DNA from: Fictibacillus nanhaiensis
GTDB taxonomy: Bacteria > Bacillota > Bacilli > Bacillales > Fictibacillaceae
Assembly (NCBI GenBank): GCA_016401345.1
Contig: JAEACG010000002.1
Span: 124,001 to 188,000, forward strand
Length of the DNA: 64,000 nucleotides
Direction: 5' to 3'
Shown here piece by piece: positions 1 through 7,850 of this stretch (within the stretch, counting starts at the first letter, position 1; every line of letters begins with the position of its first letter). The translations under genes and the position numbers were made by a program. Under the pieces are notes generated by a model. The model saw only the letters and a list, made by a program, of their open reading frames with translations, searched no databases and was not told where the DNA came from.

Positions 1-22
1 GTTTTTTTTCATACACCCACAT
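1..22 (-). CDS. cotJC: CotJC spore coat protein, N-terminal fragment
   Basis: Only the first seven codons lie in the window. They read MWVYEKK, the usual beginning of CotJC, a manganese-catalase-like protein of the inner spore coat. A strong AAAGGAGG ribosome binding site stands nine bases before the ATG. The gene directly follows cotJB (21-base gap), so cotJA-cotJB-cotJC form the usual operon on the minus strand. The rest lies beyond the left edge. Confidence 0.8.
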
Positions 23-43
23 TTAAATGAACCTCCTTTCGCT

Positions 44-307
44 TTATAACTGCCACGGCCATGGTCCGTCACTCCAATTCCATGGCATACCTGAATAACT
101 GTTTCCGTATTGCTGGAGAGGACCATATTTTGATTCAATGGCTCTTTTGATCTGTTTTCTTTGTTTTGCGAACTGATTAAACTGTTGGACTGCAGATTCA
201 TCTTGTGGGTGTGTATCGAGATATAAAGTAAGTTCCACAAGAACAAAATCAACTGCTTGCAGTTCTTCCATCCACTGATAGAACTCTTCAGGTAAGGTTG
301 ATGGCAC
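44..307 (-). CDS. cotJB: CotJB spore coat protein
   Basis: An 87-residue protein of the usual CotJB length. The N-terminal two thirds are charged and helical, around EEFYQWMEELQAVDF and LYLDTHPQDE. The C-terminus is rich in Gly, Trp and Pro (MPWNWSDGPWPWQL). CotJB is a spore-coat component made in the mother cell under sigma-E control in B. subtilis and acts with CotJA and CotJC. The start is GTG, chosen because a perfect AGGAGG lies at about 317-322, inside the end of cotJA; the gap to cotJA is only five bases. The family match is firm; its molecular role is not established. Confidence 0.9.
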   Translation of the reverse strand: MPSTLPEEFYQWMEELQAVDFVLVELTLYLDTHPQDESAVQQFNQFAKQRKQIKRAIESKYGPLQQYGNSYSGMPWNWSDGPWPWQL

Positions 308-312
308 GAAGA

Positions 313-531
313 TTACCTCCTTCTTTCATAGGGATTTTCATAATAATCATAAAATGCTGGCCATAATGTGCCTTTTTGGAGTGCTTCTTTTGGTGAGTAT
401 TGTGGCAGGTTATATGGTTGGAATCCCATATATAGATTAGGAGGAGTAGAGTAATATTTTTTTCCGATCGGAGGGCACGGATCGTAAGGGCTATGATAAG
501 GAACATAAGACTTTTGGTTAGATGGACGCAT
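313..531 (-). CDS. cotJA: CotJA spore coat protein
   Basis: A 72-residue protein rich in Pro and Tyr (MRPSNQKSYVPYHSPYDPCPP at the start, FYDYYENPYERRR at the end), typical of CotJA. It is the first gene of the cotJ operon. An earlier in-frame ATG exists at 549, but that ATG is part of the GAAAGGAAG ribosome binding site serving the ATG at 531, so the shorter form is chosen. CotJA is needed for assembly of CotJC into the coat in B. subtilis. Expression is expected in the mother cell, but I could not find a clear sigma-E promoter upstream. Confidence 0.88.
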   Translation of the reverse strand: MRPSNQKSYVPYHSPYDPCPPIGKKYYSTPPNLYMGFQPYNLPQYSPKEALQKGTLWPAFYDYYENPYERRR

Positions 532-670
532 AAGACAACTTCCTTTCATATTGTTAACTTTTATTATAAGTATTCAAAAGGAAGGCAGTTTCAGTACGAA
601 TTCATCTCAAATTGTTTGTTTCTATGTTAAAATTATGGGCAAAACATACAGAGAGGTGAGGTGGAAGTAC

Positions 671-1042
671 ATGTATGCAGGAATACATCATGTATCCTTA
701 CTTGTAACAAATCTAAAAGAATCCCTTTATTTTTATGAGGGAATTCTCGGTTTCAAGCAAAATAAAAAACGCCCGCAGTTTGATTTTCCAGGCGTTTGGT
801 ATGATATCGGTGACACACAGCTTCATTTGATCGTTCATCCTAAAGGTAAGGCTAGAAGAAATACGACTGAGATTGATAGCAGAGACGGTCATTTTGCGAT
901 AAGAGTTACCGACATGGACAAGCTAATAAAAACATTAGATGTTCATAACGTTCCTTATGTTAACAAACCAACAAACAAAACAGAGTGGCATCAAGTTTTT
1001 GTGAGTGATCCAGATGGTAACCTAATCGAGTTTAACGTTTAG
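671..1042 (+). CDS. VOC (glyoxalase/bleomycin-resistance fold) family protein
   Basis: A 123-residue single-domain VOC protein. It opens with the typical GIHHVSLLVTNLKESLYFYE strand-helix and closes with VFVSDPDGNLIEF. Candidate metal ligands of the fold are the His of GIHH, the His of QLHLIV, the His of GHFAIRV and the Glu of NLIEF. VOC proteins include glyoxalases, dioxygenases and antibiotic-binding proteins; the substrate cannot be told here. The ATG at 671 is chosen because GAGGTGAGGTGG precedes it; longer in-frame starts from 551 lack a ribosome binding site. The 3' end overlaps the convergent ytoA gene by 11 bases. Confidence 0.85.
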   Translation: MYAGIHHVSLLVTNLKESLYFYEGILGFKQNKKRPQFDFPGVWYDIGDTQLHLIVHPKGKARRNTTEIDSRDGHFAIRVTDMDKLIKTLDVHNVPYVNKPTNKTEWHQVFVSDPDGNLIEFNV

Positions 1043-1553
1043 GCTGCAAGGACTTATAATACTGACCTTTCTCGTAATATTCACGGCGAATGCGGTTCAT
1101 GTCCGTGATATCTTCTTCTGTTAATTCTCTGATCACCTTAGCAGGCCGACCGAAAGCTAACGTATTAGGTGGTATCTTTTTTCCAGGAGGAACAAGACTT
1201 CCTGCGCCTATAAAAGCTCCTTGTCCGATGTGAGCTCCATCGAGCACGAGTGAACCCATTCCGATCAATGCGTTCTCTTCAACGACACAACTATGTAAAA
1301 TCACGCTATGTCCAACTGTAACGCCATCTTTTAAATGAAGAGGGCGGTTCGGGCTTTGATGAAGAACGGAATTATCTTGAACATTTACATAGTTTCCAAT
1401 GATAGTCGGGGAAACATCTCCTCGTATGGATGTGTTAAACCATACAGAAGAATATTCGCCAATCTGAACATCACCCGTAATGGTGACATAGTCTGCAATA
1501 AAGGCAGTTTCTGAAATCTTAGGTTGTTTATCTCCAAATGGATAGATCATCAT
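1032..1553 (-). CDS. ytoA: Gamma-carbonic-anhydrase-like hexapeptide-repeat protein YtoA
   Basis: A 173-residue left-handed beta-helix protein of YtoA length. Hexapeptide repeats run from about residue 18 to 140 (for example VTITGDVQIGEYSSVW and VTVGHSVILHSCVV). His65, His82 and His87 match the three metal-binding histidines of gamma-class carbonic anhydrases. YtoA-type proteins form trimers, but carbonic anhydrase activity is not proven for most of them, so catalysis is an inference. The start follows AGGAGTGTATA; a second ATG comes directly after. The gene is transcribed divergently from ytpA. Confidence 0.9.
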   Translation of the reverse strand: MMIYPFGDKQPKISETAFIADYVTITGDVQIGEYSSVWFNTSIRGDVSPTIIGNYVNVQDNSVLHQSPNRPLHLKDGVTVGHSVILHSCVVEENALIGMGSLVLDGAHIGQGAFIGAGSLVPPGKKIPPNTLAFGRPAKVIRELTEEDITDMNRIRREYYEKGQYYKSLQPKR

Positions 1554-1634
1554 TATACACTCCTATTATCAATATTTATCTATCTACAGTTTAGCAAATC
1601 ATCAAGTCTTATGAATAGAGAAGAAGGTGGAGAA

Positions 1635-2423
1635 ATGTGGACGTGGAAAACAAAAAAGGATGCGATCGGAACAATCGTTGTCGTACATGGTGCAAATGAA
1701 CATCATGGCAGGTATGATTGGGTCATCAAGCAACTGAACGAAGCGGGCTTGCATTGTGTTTCAGGCGATCTTCCTGGTCAAGGTACGACAACGAGAAGAA
1801 GAGGACATATTGATGCATTCGACGATTATATCCAAACCATAGAAAAATGGTATCTAGAAGCCGAGAAATTTGGCCTTCCCGTATATATCTTAGGACATAG
1901 CATGGGTGGATTAGCTGTGATCAGAACCTTGATGGAGAAAAGGCTAAGTGTAAAAGCGGTTATCTTATCCTCTCCGTGTTTAGGATTGGTTCATTACCCA
2001 TCAAAAGGAAAAGAAGCCGTTTCCGTTCTATTGAACAAACTCGCTCCGAGTGTAAGGTTAGCGACCAACTTACCTGAAGGCAGTGCTACAAGGAACGAAG
2101 AGATACGTATTCGTGATAGAGAGGATAAGTTGATCGTTAAGAAAGTATCTGTCAGGTGGTATCGAGAGTTGATTGGTTCGATAAAACATGTTTTTGATCA
2201 TTATAAAGATTTCCCAAATGTACCTTTAATGCTTTTACAAGCGGGGGATGATCGAATCGTGGACAAAATGAAAGTTATGCAATGGTTTAACGCAGTGCAA
2301 CTCGACGAAAAATGGTATAAAGAATTTCCATCACTATATCATGAAGTATTAAACGAGCCTGAAAGAGATCATGTGTTTAATTATGTGAAAAAATTTCTAT
2401 TTTTGCATAGCGAGGTCGATTAA
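1635..2423 (+). CDS. ytpA: Lysophospholipase-like alpha/beta hydrolase YtpA
   Basis: A 262-residue alpha/beta hydrolase of the monoglyceride lipase/lysophospholipase type. VVVHGANEHHGR (about 15-26) forms the oxyanion region. GHSMGG (87-92) holds the nucleophile Ser89, with an acidic residue in GDDRIVD (204-210) and His236 completing a likely triad. In B. subtilis YtpA is a phospholipase implicated in forming the lysophospholipid antibiotic bacilysocin. The ATG at 1635 is chosen because AAGAAGGTGGAG precedes it and the length then matches the family (about 260). It is followed at 41 bases by ytpB on the same strand, so the two are probably co-transcribed. Confidence 0.88.
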   Translation: MWTWKTKKDAIGTIVVVHGANEHHGRYDWVIKQLNEAGLHCVSGDLPGQGTTTRRRGHIDAFDDYIQTIEKWYLEAEKFGLPVYILGHSMGGLAVIRTLMEKRLSVKAVILSSPCLGLVHYPSKGKEAVSVLLNKLAPSVRLATNLPEGSATRNEEIRIRDREDKLIVKKVSVRWYRELIGSIKHVFDHYKDFPNVPLMLLQAGDDRIVDKMKVMQWFNAVQLDEKWYKEFPSLYHEVLNEPERDHVFNYVKKFLFLHSEVD

Positions 2424-2464
2424 AGAAAAAGGTAAGGAAAGAAATAAACAAAAGGAGCCATCTT

Positions 2465-3535
2465 ATGAACAAAGTTCCGGTTCACCCTTGGGGATTGATG
2501 TATTCCGTTTATACGCAGATTTTTCCGGCTGTCAGTCATCTGCTGAAGACCTGGCATGATAGAGCTGAAAAGATTCCTAACCCTGAATTAAGAAAACAGG
2601 CAGTTAGCAGCATATCGGATAAGATGTTTCACTGTGAAGGGGGAGCTATCCTTACACTGCTAGCAGGTAACCAGCGCAAAAAAGCCATAGAGTTTGTGGT
2701 GGCGTACCAAACGATCAGCGACTATTTAGATAATCTTTGTGACAGAAGCACGTCACTGAATGAAAAAGATTTCCGAGCACTTCATGAAAGCATGTTTCAT
2801 GCCCTATCTCCTGGCGCTGTTCCTACTAATTATTATCGTTACAGAGAAGAACAGGACGACGGAGGTTATTTAAACGAACTTGTCTACACTTGTCAAAGTG
2901 TTTTGTCAGAGATGAAAGCTTATCCGAATATCGCAAGTGAACTAATCGGACTTGCTTCGATCTATTGTGACCTGCAAGTACATAAACATGTAATCGTTCA
3001 AGAGAGAGAGCCACGTCTAATCAGTTGGTTTGGAGAGTATCAATCCGTTCTACCAGATATAACTTGGTACGAATTTTCAGCCTGTGCAGGTTCAACGCTT
3101 GGCATATTCTGTTTAGTCAGCTATGCGTTTCAAGGAAACTTCACGAAAGAATCTGCTGCAACGATAAAGAAAGGGTATTTTCCATGGCTACAAGGTCTTC
3201 ATATTCTTTTGGATTATTTTATTGATCAAAATGAGGACAAGTTAGAAGGCGATCTAAATTTTTGTACGTACTATAAGAATGATCAGCACATGTTAGAACG
3301 TATGGTTTATTTTGCGGAAAAAGCAGAGAAAAGCTGTGCAAACCTGCCTAACTCAAGGTTTCATCGCTTGATCCAAAGAGGTCTCTTAGGAATCTATCTT
3401 GCAGATCGGAAGGTGTCTGAGAGTCCTGGAATCAAAAAGATGGCTGCAAAGCTCGTTAAAGTTGGTGGCGTAACGAGTTACTTCTTCTATGTAAATCGAA
3501 AATTATATCAAAGATTAAAACCTTCTATTTCATAA
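2465..3535 (+). CDS. ytpB: Tetraprenyl-beta-curcumene synthase YtpB (large terpene synthase)
   Basis: A 356-residue protein with the family-diagnostic Asp-rich motif DYLDNLCDR at 86-94, plus the conserved N-terminal VHPWGLMYSVYTQIFPAVSHL type sequence. YtpB enzymes are large-type terpene synthases that cyclise C35 heptaprenyl diphosphate to tetraprenyl-beta-curcumene, a precursor of the sesquarterpenes found in spores. No signal peptide is seen, so the protein is probably cytosolic or membrane-associated. It sits directly behind ytpA, the conserved B. subtilis arrangement. AAAGGAGCC precedes the ATG. The 3' side carries a 21-bp periodic repeat and then a two-way terminator. Confidence 0.92.
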   Translation: MNKVPVHPWGLMYSVYTQIFPAVSHLLKTWHDRAEKIPNPELRKQAVSSISDKMFHCEGGAILTLLAGNQRKKAIEFVVAYQTISDYLDNLCDRSTSLNEKDFRALHESMFHALSPGAVPTNYYRYREEQDDGGYLNELVYTCQSVLSEMKAYPNIASELIGLASIYCDLQVHKHVIVQEREPRLISWFGEYQSVLPDITWYEFSACAGSTLGIFCLVSYAFQGNFTKESAATIKKGYFPWLQGLHILLDYFIDQNEDKLEGDLNFCTYYKNDQHMLERMVYFAEKAEKSCANLPNSRFHRLIQRGLLGIYLADRKVSESPGIKKMAAKLVKVGGVTSYFFYVNRKLYQRLKPSIS

Positions 3536-3597
3536 ATAAATTTCTGATTCATTTAGCAGGGGTAAGTGAGGATAGTAACTATTGCGTAATTTGTCGA

Positions 3598-3700
3598 GGA
3601 TTGTAAACTCGTGGATAAAAGACAAAAACTTTTGGATGGAGAGGCAAATCTCGTGGATAAACAGCCGAAACTTCTGGATTGCGTGCTCAAATTTCTGGAT
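3598..3700. repeat. Degenerate 21-bp periodic repeat, GTGGAT/TTGGAT core
   Basis: GGAT words stand at 3613, 3634, 3655, 3676 and 3697, exactly 21 bases apart, each in a context like CTCGTGGATAAA, ACTTTTGGATGG or ACTTCTGGATTG. An outlier word lies at 3598. The array fills the convergent gap between ytpB and ytqB. Because 21 is a multiple of three, the minus strand shows a seven-residue pattern (IQKF/IHE), but there is no sign of a real gene. Confidence 0.75.
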
Positions 3701-3784
3701 TGATGATGCATAATACCCCAACGTGTATAGATGGCGACCAGTTTCTGAATCCTGAGACTGCACCATTTAACAAGAGTATACTTT

Positions 3785-3831
3785 AAAAAAGGCTGAATCA
3801 ACTTTGATTAGTTGAGTTCAGCCTCTTTTTT
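3785..3831. terminator. Bidirectional terminator between ytpB and ytqB
   Basis: A long A-rich arm, AGGCTGAA plus TCAACT, pairs with AGTTGA plus TTCAGCCT and is followed by a T run; A runs on the other side serve the minus strand. The ytqB stop codon lies within it. Confidence 0.85.
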
Positions 3832-4393
3832 CGATTGCGACTACAAATGGCGGGTCGTTTTTTTGATTAATAAATTCGTATTGTAAAACATGAGCCTGTT
3901 TTTGATCCAGCTGTTTTACATAATTCATGACTAGTTCTTTTTCTCTTTTTCCCTCTTCATGCCCATGGTAGATCACGAGTATGATGACGCCTTCAGGTTT
4001 TAATAGTTGCAGGAGCTGTTCAATAGCACCGATTGTAGATGATCCTGTTGTTGTAATCGACTTATCGCTTCCAGGCAAGTAGCCGAGGTTAAAAATAGCG
4101 GCAGTTACTTTTGTATGAAGATCACTAGGTAACTGAGTTGTTAACTCATCATGAGAGGCATGATAAAAAGTAACATTATGATCTGCATGATGATCAACAA
4201 GCCGTTGCTTTGAGTTCTCGATCGCTTGCTTTTGAATATCAAAAGCAAACACATGGCCGCTCTCACCGACGAGTTTTGATAAGAATAAAGTATCGTTTCC
4301 GTTTCCGCATGTTGCATCAATTACGATATCTCCCTCATCACAAAATGTACGAAGAAGTGTTCTCGCAAACGGCAAAACTCCTTCTAATTTCAT
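3818..4393 (-). CDS. ytqB: Class I SAM methyltransferase YtqB (tRNA wobble-uridine methyltransferase, MnmM type)
   Basis: A 191-residue Rossmann-fold methyltransferase. DATCGNGNDTLFLS (about 23-36) is the SAM-binding glycine loop, HVFAFDIQKQAIE the acidic second strand, and FNLGYLPGSDK the active-site strand typical of YtqB. YtqB of B. subtilis has been assigned as MnmM, which methylates nm5s2U to mnm5s2U at tRNA wobble position 34. The start ATG overlaps the ytqA stop (ATGA), so translation is probably coupled, and ytqA is the proposed partner enzyme (MnmL) of the same pathway. The reaction is family knowledge; the overlap is seen directly. Confidence 0.87.
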   Translation of the reverse strand: MKLEGVLPFARTLLRTFCDEGDIVIDATCGNGNDTLFLSKLVGESGHVFAFDIQKQAIENSKQRLVDHHADHNVTFYHASHDELTTQLPSDLHTKVTAAIFNLGYLPGSDKSITTTGSSTIGAIEQLLQLLKPEGVIILVIYHGHEEGKREKELVMNYVKQLDQKQAHVLQYEFINQKNDPPFVVAIEKRG

Positions 4394-5355
4394 GGTGTAT
4401 TCACCTCAGACGTATTATAAAATTTCCCTTGAAAACTATTTCTGTTTTTAAGCTCACTTTCAATCGCGTTTAACACTTTCCATTTATTCAGACTCCACAT
4501 TGGTCCTACTAATAAGTCAGATGGTCCGTCACCAGTTAGTCGATGAATCATCATATGTGGGGGAAGAATCTCTAGTTGGTCACAAACAAGTTTTACATAT
4601 GTGGCAAAATCGAGAAATTCTAACATACCTTGTTCGTATTGTTTGACCATCGGTGTCTTTTTCAGAAGATGAAGCAAATGAATCTTGATTCCTTGAACAT
4701 CAAGTTTCGCAACTTCTCTTGCCGTTTCCATCATCATCTCTGGAGTTTCTAAAGGCAATCCATTGATTATGTGTGAACACACTCTAATGTTATGTTTTCG
4801 AAGTTTTTCAACGCCTTCTTCATATGTTGCGTAATCATGAGCTCTGTTGATGAGCAATGCTGTTCGCTCATGTACAGTCTGAAGTCCTAACTCTACCCAA
4901 AGATAAGTTCTTTTATTTAAGTCAGCAAGATATTCGATCACATCATCCGGTAAACAATCAGGTCTCGTTGCAATCGAAAGTCCAACAACGCCTTCTTGTT
5001 CGAGGACGGTTTCATAGAGCTCTTTAAGTTGTTCAACAGGAGCATAAGTGTTCGTAAAAGCTTGAAAATAGCCTATATATTTACCTTTTTTCCATTTCGA
5101 ATGCATTCTTTCTTTAACGGTGTGAAACTGTGTGATGATATCATCACGGCGGTTTCCTGCAAAATCTCCTGAGCCGCTTTGAGAGCAGAAGGTACATCCT
5201 CCAAATGCTGCGTTGCCATCACGATTCGGACAATCGAATCCGCCATCAAGTGGTACTTTAATAATTTTATCTCCAAAATGGGACTTTAAATGCTGATTCC
5301 ATGTGTAATATCTTTTTTCTCCAAAATAATCTGGTTTTTCCATAAGGTGTGTCAT
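4390..5355 (-). CDS. ytqA: Radical SAM protein YtqA (proposed MnmL, tRNA modification)
   Basis: A 321-residue radical SAM enzyme of the TIGR01212 type. The cluster motif reads CPNRDGNAAFGGCTFC, that is C-x11-C-x2-C, as expected for this family. Further typical elements are YFQAFTNTYAP and GLSIATRPDCL. In B. subtilis ytqA is linked genetically to ytqB in conversion of cmnm5-type to mnm5-type wobble uridine. The ATG at 5355 is chosen for its GAAGGAG eight bases upstream and the MEKPDYFGEKRYYTWN start; a longer form from 5424 has no ribosome binding site. It is the first gene of a two-gene operon with ytqB. Confidence 0.88.
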   Translation of the reverse strand: MTHLMEKPDYFGEKRYYTWNQHLKSHFGDKIIKVPLDGGFDCPNRDGNAAFGGCTFCSQSGSGDFAGNRRDDIITQFHTVKERMHSKWKKGKYIGYFQAFTNTYAPVEQLKELYETVLEQEGVVGLSIATRPDCLPDDVIEYLADLNKRTYLWVELGLQTVHERTALLINRAHDYATYEEGVEKLRKHNIRVCSHIINGLPLETPEMMMETAREVAKLDVQGIKIHLLHLLKKTPMVKQYEQGMLEFLDFATYVKLVCDQLEILPPHMMIHRLTGDGPSDLLVGPMWSLNKWKVLNAIESELKNRNSFQGKFYNTSEVNTP

Positions 5356-5520
5356 CTTTCTCACTCCTTCATACGGTGATGAGCACCATATGACATTGTA
5401 GCATGTTCGCACGCTGAGCGGCAAAGTGAGTTGTCAGTACTTTCAAATTGTAAAGTGCAGGAAAAAGGAATAAAATACAGAGTGGTTTATGACATCTTAG
5501 TTAGCAAGCGGGGGATATTT

Positions 5521-6717
5521 ATGCCAGCGAAAGTATGGCTGCTCATTATTGGAATGGCACTTAATGTGACGGGCTCAAGTTTCTTGTGGCCGATCAATAC
5601 GATTTTTATACATGAACACCTTGGTAAGTCACTTACCGTAGCAGGAGTTGTTCTATTACTTAACTCAGGTGCCGGAATCATAGGTAACTTAACGGGAGGA
5701 TTACTGTTTGATAAATTAGGAGGCTACAAGACCATTATGCTCGGAGTCTCCATTTCATTTACGACTTCTTTCTTATTAATCTGGTTTCACGATTTTTGGA
5801 TGTACAGTGTCCTTCTTGTTTTTATGGGATTTGGAATGGGAATCGTCTTTCCATCTATGTATGCATTAGCAGGTACGATGTGGAAAGAGGGTGGAAGGAA
5901 GGCGTTTAACAGAATCTATATTGCACAGAATGTAGGAGTGGCGCTTGGGGCTGCTCTTGGTGGATTTGCAGCTTCGTATTCTTTCACACTATCTTTCATC
6001 AGTTGTTCCACTCTATCTTTTGTATTTTTTATTATTGTGTTATTCGGCTTTAAAGGTATAGATGAAAAAGATGAAGCATCTGTGCAAACCGTTTTTTCTC
6101 AACGTAAAAGAATTCACAACAAAGAAGCGTTTATTGCTTTGTTAATTTTATGCGGAGGGTATCTGCTAGCTTGGATAGGTTATGTTCAGTGGCAGTCCAC
6201 GATCGCCGCTTATACGCAATCACTAGGGGTAAGTCTGAAAATGTATAGTTTACTCTGGACCGTTAATGGTGTGTTTATCGTTCTTGGTCAGCCGCTGGTC
6301 AACCTTTTCTTGAAAAAGTGGCTTCATTCTACAACATCGCAAATTTTGGTCGGATACTGTATATTTGTCATTTCATTTGTGATGGTGGGAAATGCAAAAG
6401 ACTTTAGTGGGTTTATGGTAGCGATGATTGTGCTGACAATAGGAGAAATGCTCGTATGGCCAGGTGTTCCATCCATCGCAGCAGAGCTCGCTCCTGAAGG
6501 CAGAGCCGGATTTTATCAAGGAATTGTAAACTCGACAGCCACAGGCGGAAGGATGCTTGGTCCGTTGTTTGGAGGAATGATTGCAGATCTATTCAACATA
6601 TCTGTGTTGTTTCAAACGATTATCGGCCTGATGGTGCTTGCTTTCATTTTAACAATCCTATATAGCAAGAGTCGGCATGCCATTCAGCAAACCGAAATTC
6701 CTCAACAAGCTTCTTGA
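5521..6717 (+). CDS. MFS transporter (YttB-like)
   Basis: A 398-residue membrane protein with about twelve hydrophobic segments and a hydrophilic central loop (around FKGIDEKDEASVQT). The loop GGLLFDKLGG between segments 2 and 3 is the classic major-facilitator motif A. The B. subtilis gene yttB, of the same length, lies in the same region near leuS, so this is probably its orthologue. The substrate is unknown; drug/H+ antiport is the usual guess for this subgroup. The ATG at 5521 follows GCGGGGGATATTT; upstream in-frame starts from 5431 have no ribosome binding site. It is divergent to ytqA. Confidence 0.85.
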   Translation: MPAKVWLLIIGMALNVTGSSFLWPINTIFIHEHLGKSLTVAGVVLLLNSGAGIIGNLTGGLLFDKLGGYKTIMLGVSISFTTSFLLIWFHDFWMYSVLLVFMGFGMGIVFPSMYALAGTMWKEGGRKAFNRIYIAQNVGVALGAALGGFAASYSFTLSFISCSTLSFVFFIIVLFGFKGIDEKDEASVQTVFSQRKRIHNKEAFIALLILCGGYLLAWIGYVQWQSTIAAYTQSLGVSLKMYSLLWTVNGVFIVLGQPLVNLFLKKWLHSTTSQILVGYCIFVISFVMVGNAKDFSGFMVAMIVLTIGEMLVWPGVPSIAAELAPEGRAGFYQGIVNSTATGGRMLGPLFGGMIADLFNISVLFQTIIGLMVLAFILTILYSKSRHAIQQTEIPQQAS

Positions 6718-6736
6718 GATTTATAGGTAAATGAAC

Positions 6737-6777
6737 AACCAAGAGACCGTGATGTGATAATCACGGTCTCTTGGTTT
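6737..6777. terminator. Bidirectional terminator between the MFS gene and bioY
   Basis: A perfect 17-bp stem, AACCAAGAGACCGTGAT against ATCACGGTCTCTTGGTT, with a short loop and T-rich flank, between convergent genes. Confidence 0.88.
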
Positions 6778-6790
6778 ATATATTATTGAA

Positions 6791-7360
6791 TTAAGCAGCT
6801 CTTGTTTCTTCTTTTGGAAGCAGTTTAGCTGACATTAATCTTCTTCTGATCGTAACACCAAGAACGGAAGCCAAAATGGCTTTAATTACTCCGACAAGTA
6901 AAAAAGGAATAACACCAAGACTCAACGCTTGGTCCCAACTAAGGCTTGCGATGAACTTTAGTTGAACGGCACCGAACACAAGTGTGATCACCATACCTGC
7001 CATGTTTGCTACAACAGCAGGCAGCAGAGTAAAACTTGTCTTTTCTAAAATGAGTCCAGTGATATAGGCAGCGATGATAAAGCCGACGATATAGCCTCCT
7101 GTTGGACCGATCAGCACCATGAACCCACCTTTAGCTTCAGAGAAAACAGGGAGACCGATCGCACCCATAGTGACGTAGATCATTACGGCTAGCGTACCGT
7201 ATTTACGACCTAAAATAGTTGCGCAAAGCCCGATCGCTAAAGTCTGTCCCGTAATTGGAACTAGTGGCAGTGGGATAGTCAGTTGGGCAAGTATCGCTGT
7301 AATTCCTGCCATCAGAGCTGCGTAAAGAGACATCTTTAGTTTTTGATTACTTTCATACAT
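6791..7360 (-). CDS. bioY: Biotin transporter substrate-binding subunit BioY
   Basis: A 189-residue integral membrane protein with six hydrophobic segments, the size of BioY. Family sequences include LTIPLPLVPITGQTLAIGL near residues 27-45 and GGFMVLIGPTGGYIVGF at about 78-94. BioY is the S component of ECF-type biotin uptake and works alone or with the shared EcfAA'T module, which is not in this window. A BirA-like operator sits directly upstream, so repression by biotin-loaded BirA is likely. The gene is inserted between the yttB-like gene and leuS. AGAGGGG precedes the ATG. Confidence 0.93.
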   Translation of the reverse strand: MYESNQKLKMSLYAALMAGITAILAQLTIPLPLVPITGQTLAIGLCATILGRKYGTLAVMIYVTMGAIGLPVFSEAKGGFMVLIGPTGGYIVGFIIAAYITGLILEKTSFTLLPAVVANMAGMVITLVFGAVQLKFIASLSWDQALSLGVIPFLLVGVIKAILASVLGVTIRRRLMSAKLLPKEETRAA

Positions 7361-7379
7361 GTTTGTTGCACCCCTCTTT

Positions 7380-7414
7380 TAATGTTAATGTAAAAATAAT
7401 ATCAGTTAACATTA
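7380..7414 (-). promoter_or_regulatory. BirA-like operator of bioY
   Basis: Inverted repeat with nine-base arms TAATGTTAA (7380-7388) and TTAACATTA (7406-7414), 17 bases apart. This matches the form of the Bacillus BirA box (TTGTTAAC, about 15 bases, GTTAACAA). It lies 20 bases upstream of the bioY start, where a promoter would be. Confidence 0.75.
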
Positions 7415-7511
7415 CATTAAACAGCTCTATAATGTTTGTCAAGATACCGCTTACAGCGATAGGCATATGTTTAAAAATGGGAAAAATAGGCTATTATACG
7501 TCTAAACAACC

Positions 7512-7540
7512 TTGACAATTTAGGGAGTTATTCATAAAAT
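7512..7540 (+). promoter_or_regulatory. Sigma-A promoter of leuS
   Basis: TTGACA at 7512-7517 and TAAAAT at 7535-7540 with a 17-base spacer. Transcription would begin near 7547 and run into the T-box leader. Confidence 0.8.
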
Positions 7541-7546
7541 ACAAAT

Positions 7547-7817
7547 TAGCATCTAAATTTTTAATAACGATGATAGGGAATAGTAAAAAAAGAATGGAAT
7601 GATAGAGAGTTGACGGCTGGTGCAAGTCAACCCGGACTTTTTTGAACTCGCCCTTTAGTTGCAAGTGTGAATGAAGTAATGCTTGCCGTTCGCCGCGTTA
7701 AGGTATGTTTCCGAGTGAATGCGATTTTTGCATTAATCAGGGTGGTACCGCGGCAGGTTTAAATTGTTAATTAACCTTTCGTCCCTAATGTTTATTAGGG
7801 GCGGGAGGTTTTTTGTT
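7547..7817 (+). ncRNA. T-box leader of leuS (Leu specifier CUC)
   Basis: The leader has the stem I elements AGAGAG and GGCTGGTGCAAG, the specifier context GAACTCGCC with CTC at 7647-7649, and the highly conserved T-box AGGGTGGTACCGCGG at 7739-7753. An intrinsic terminator follows at about 7773-7815 (AACCT..CCCTAAT / ATTAGGG..AGGTTTTTT). Uncharged tRNA-Leu(GAG) would pair with the specifier and with the T-box bulge, favour the antiterminator, and raise leuS transcription. Together with the bioY operator and the leuS promoter, this fills the 490-base gap between bioY and leuS. Confidence 0.93.
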
Positions 7818-7850
7818 TTTAAAAGTACAGTTTTCTAAGGAGGATCGGTT

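Noticed and set aside
3530-3766. Minus-strand reading frame of 78 codons with a seven-residue repeat (IQKF/IHE)
   Set aside because: It is the translation of the 21-bp periodic DNA repeat; no ribosome binding site and low-complexity pattern.
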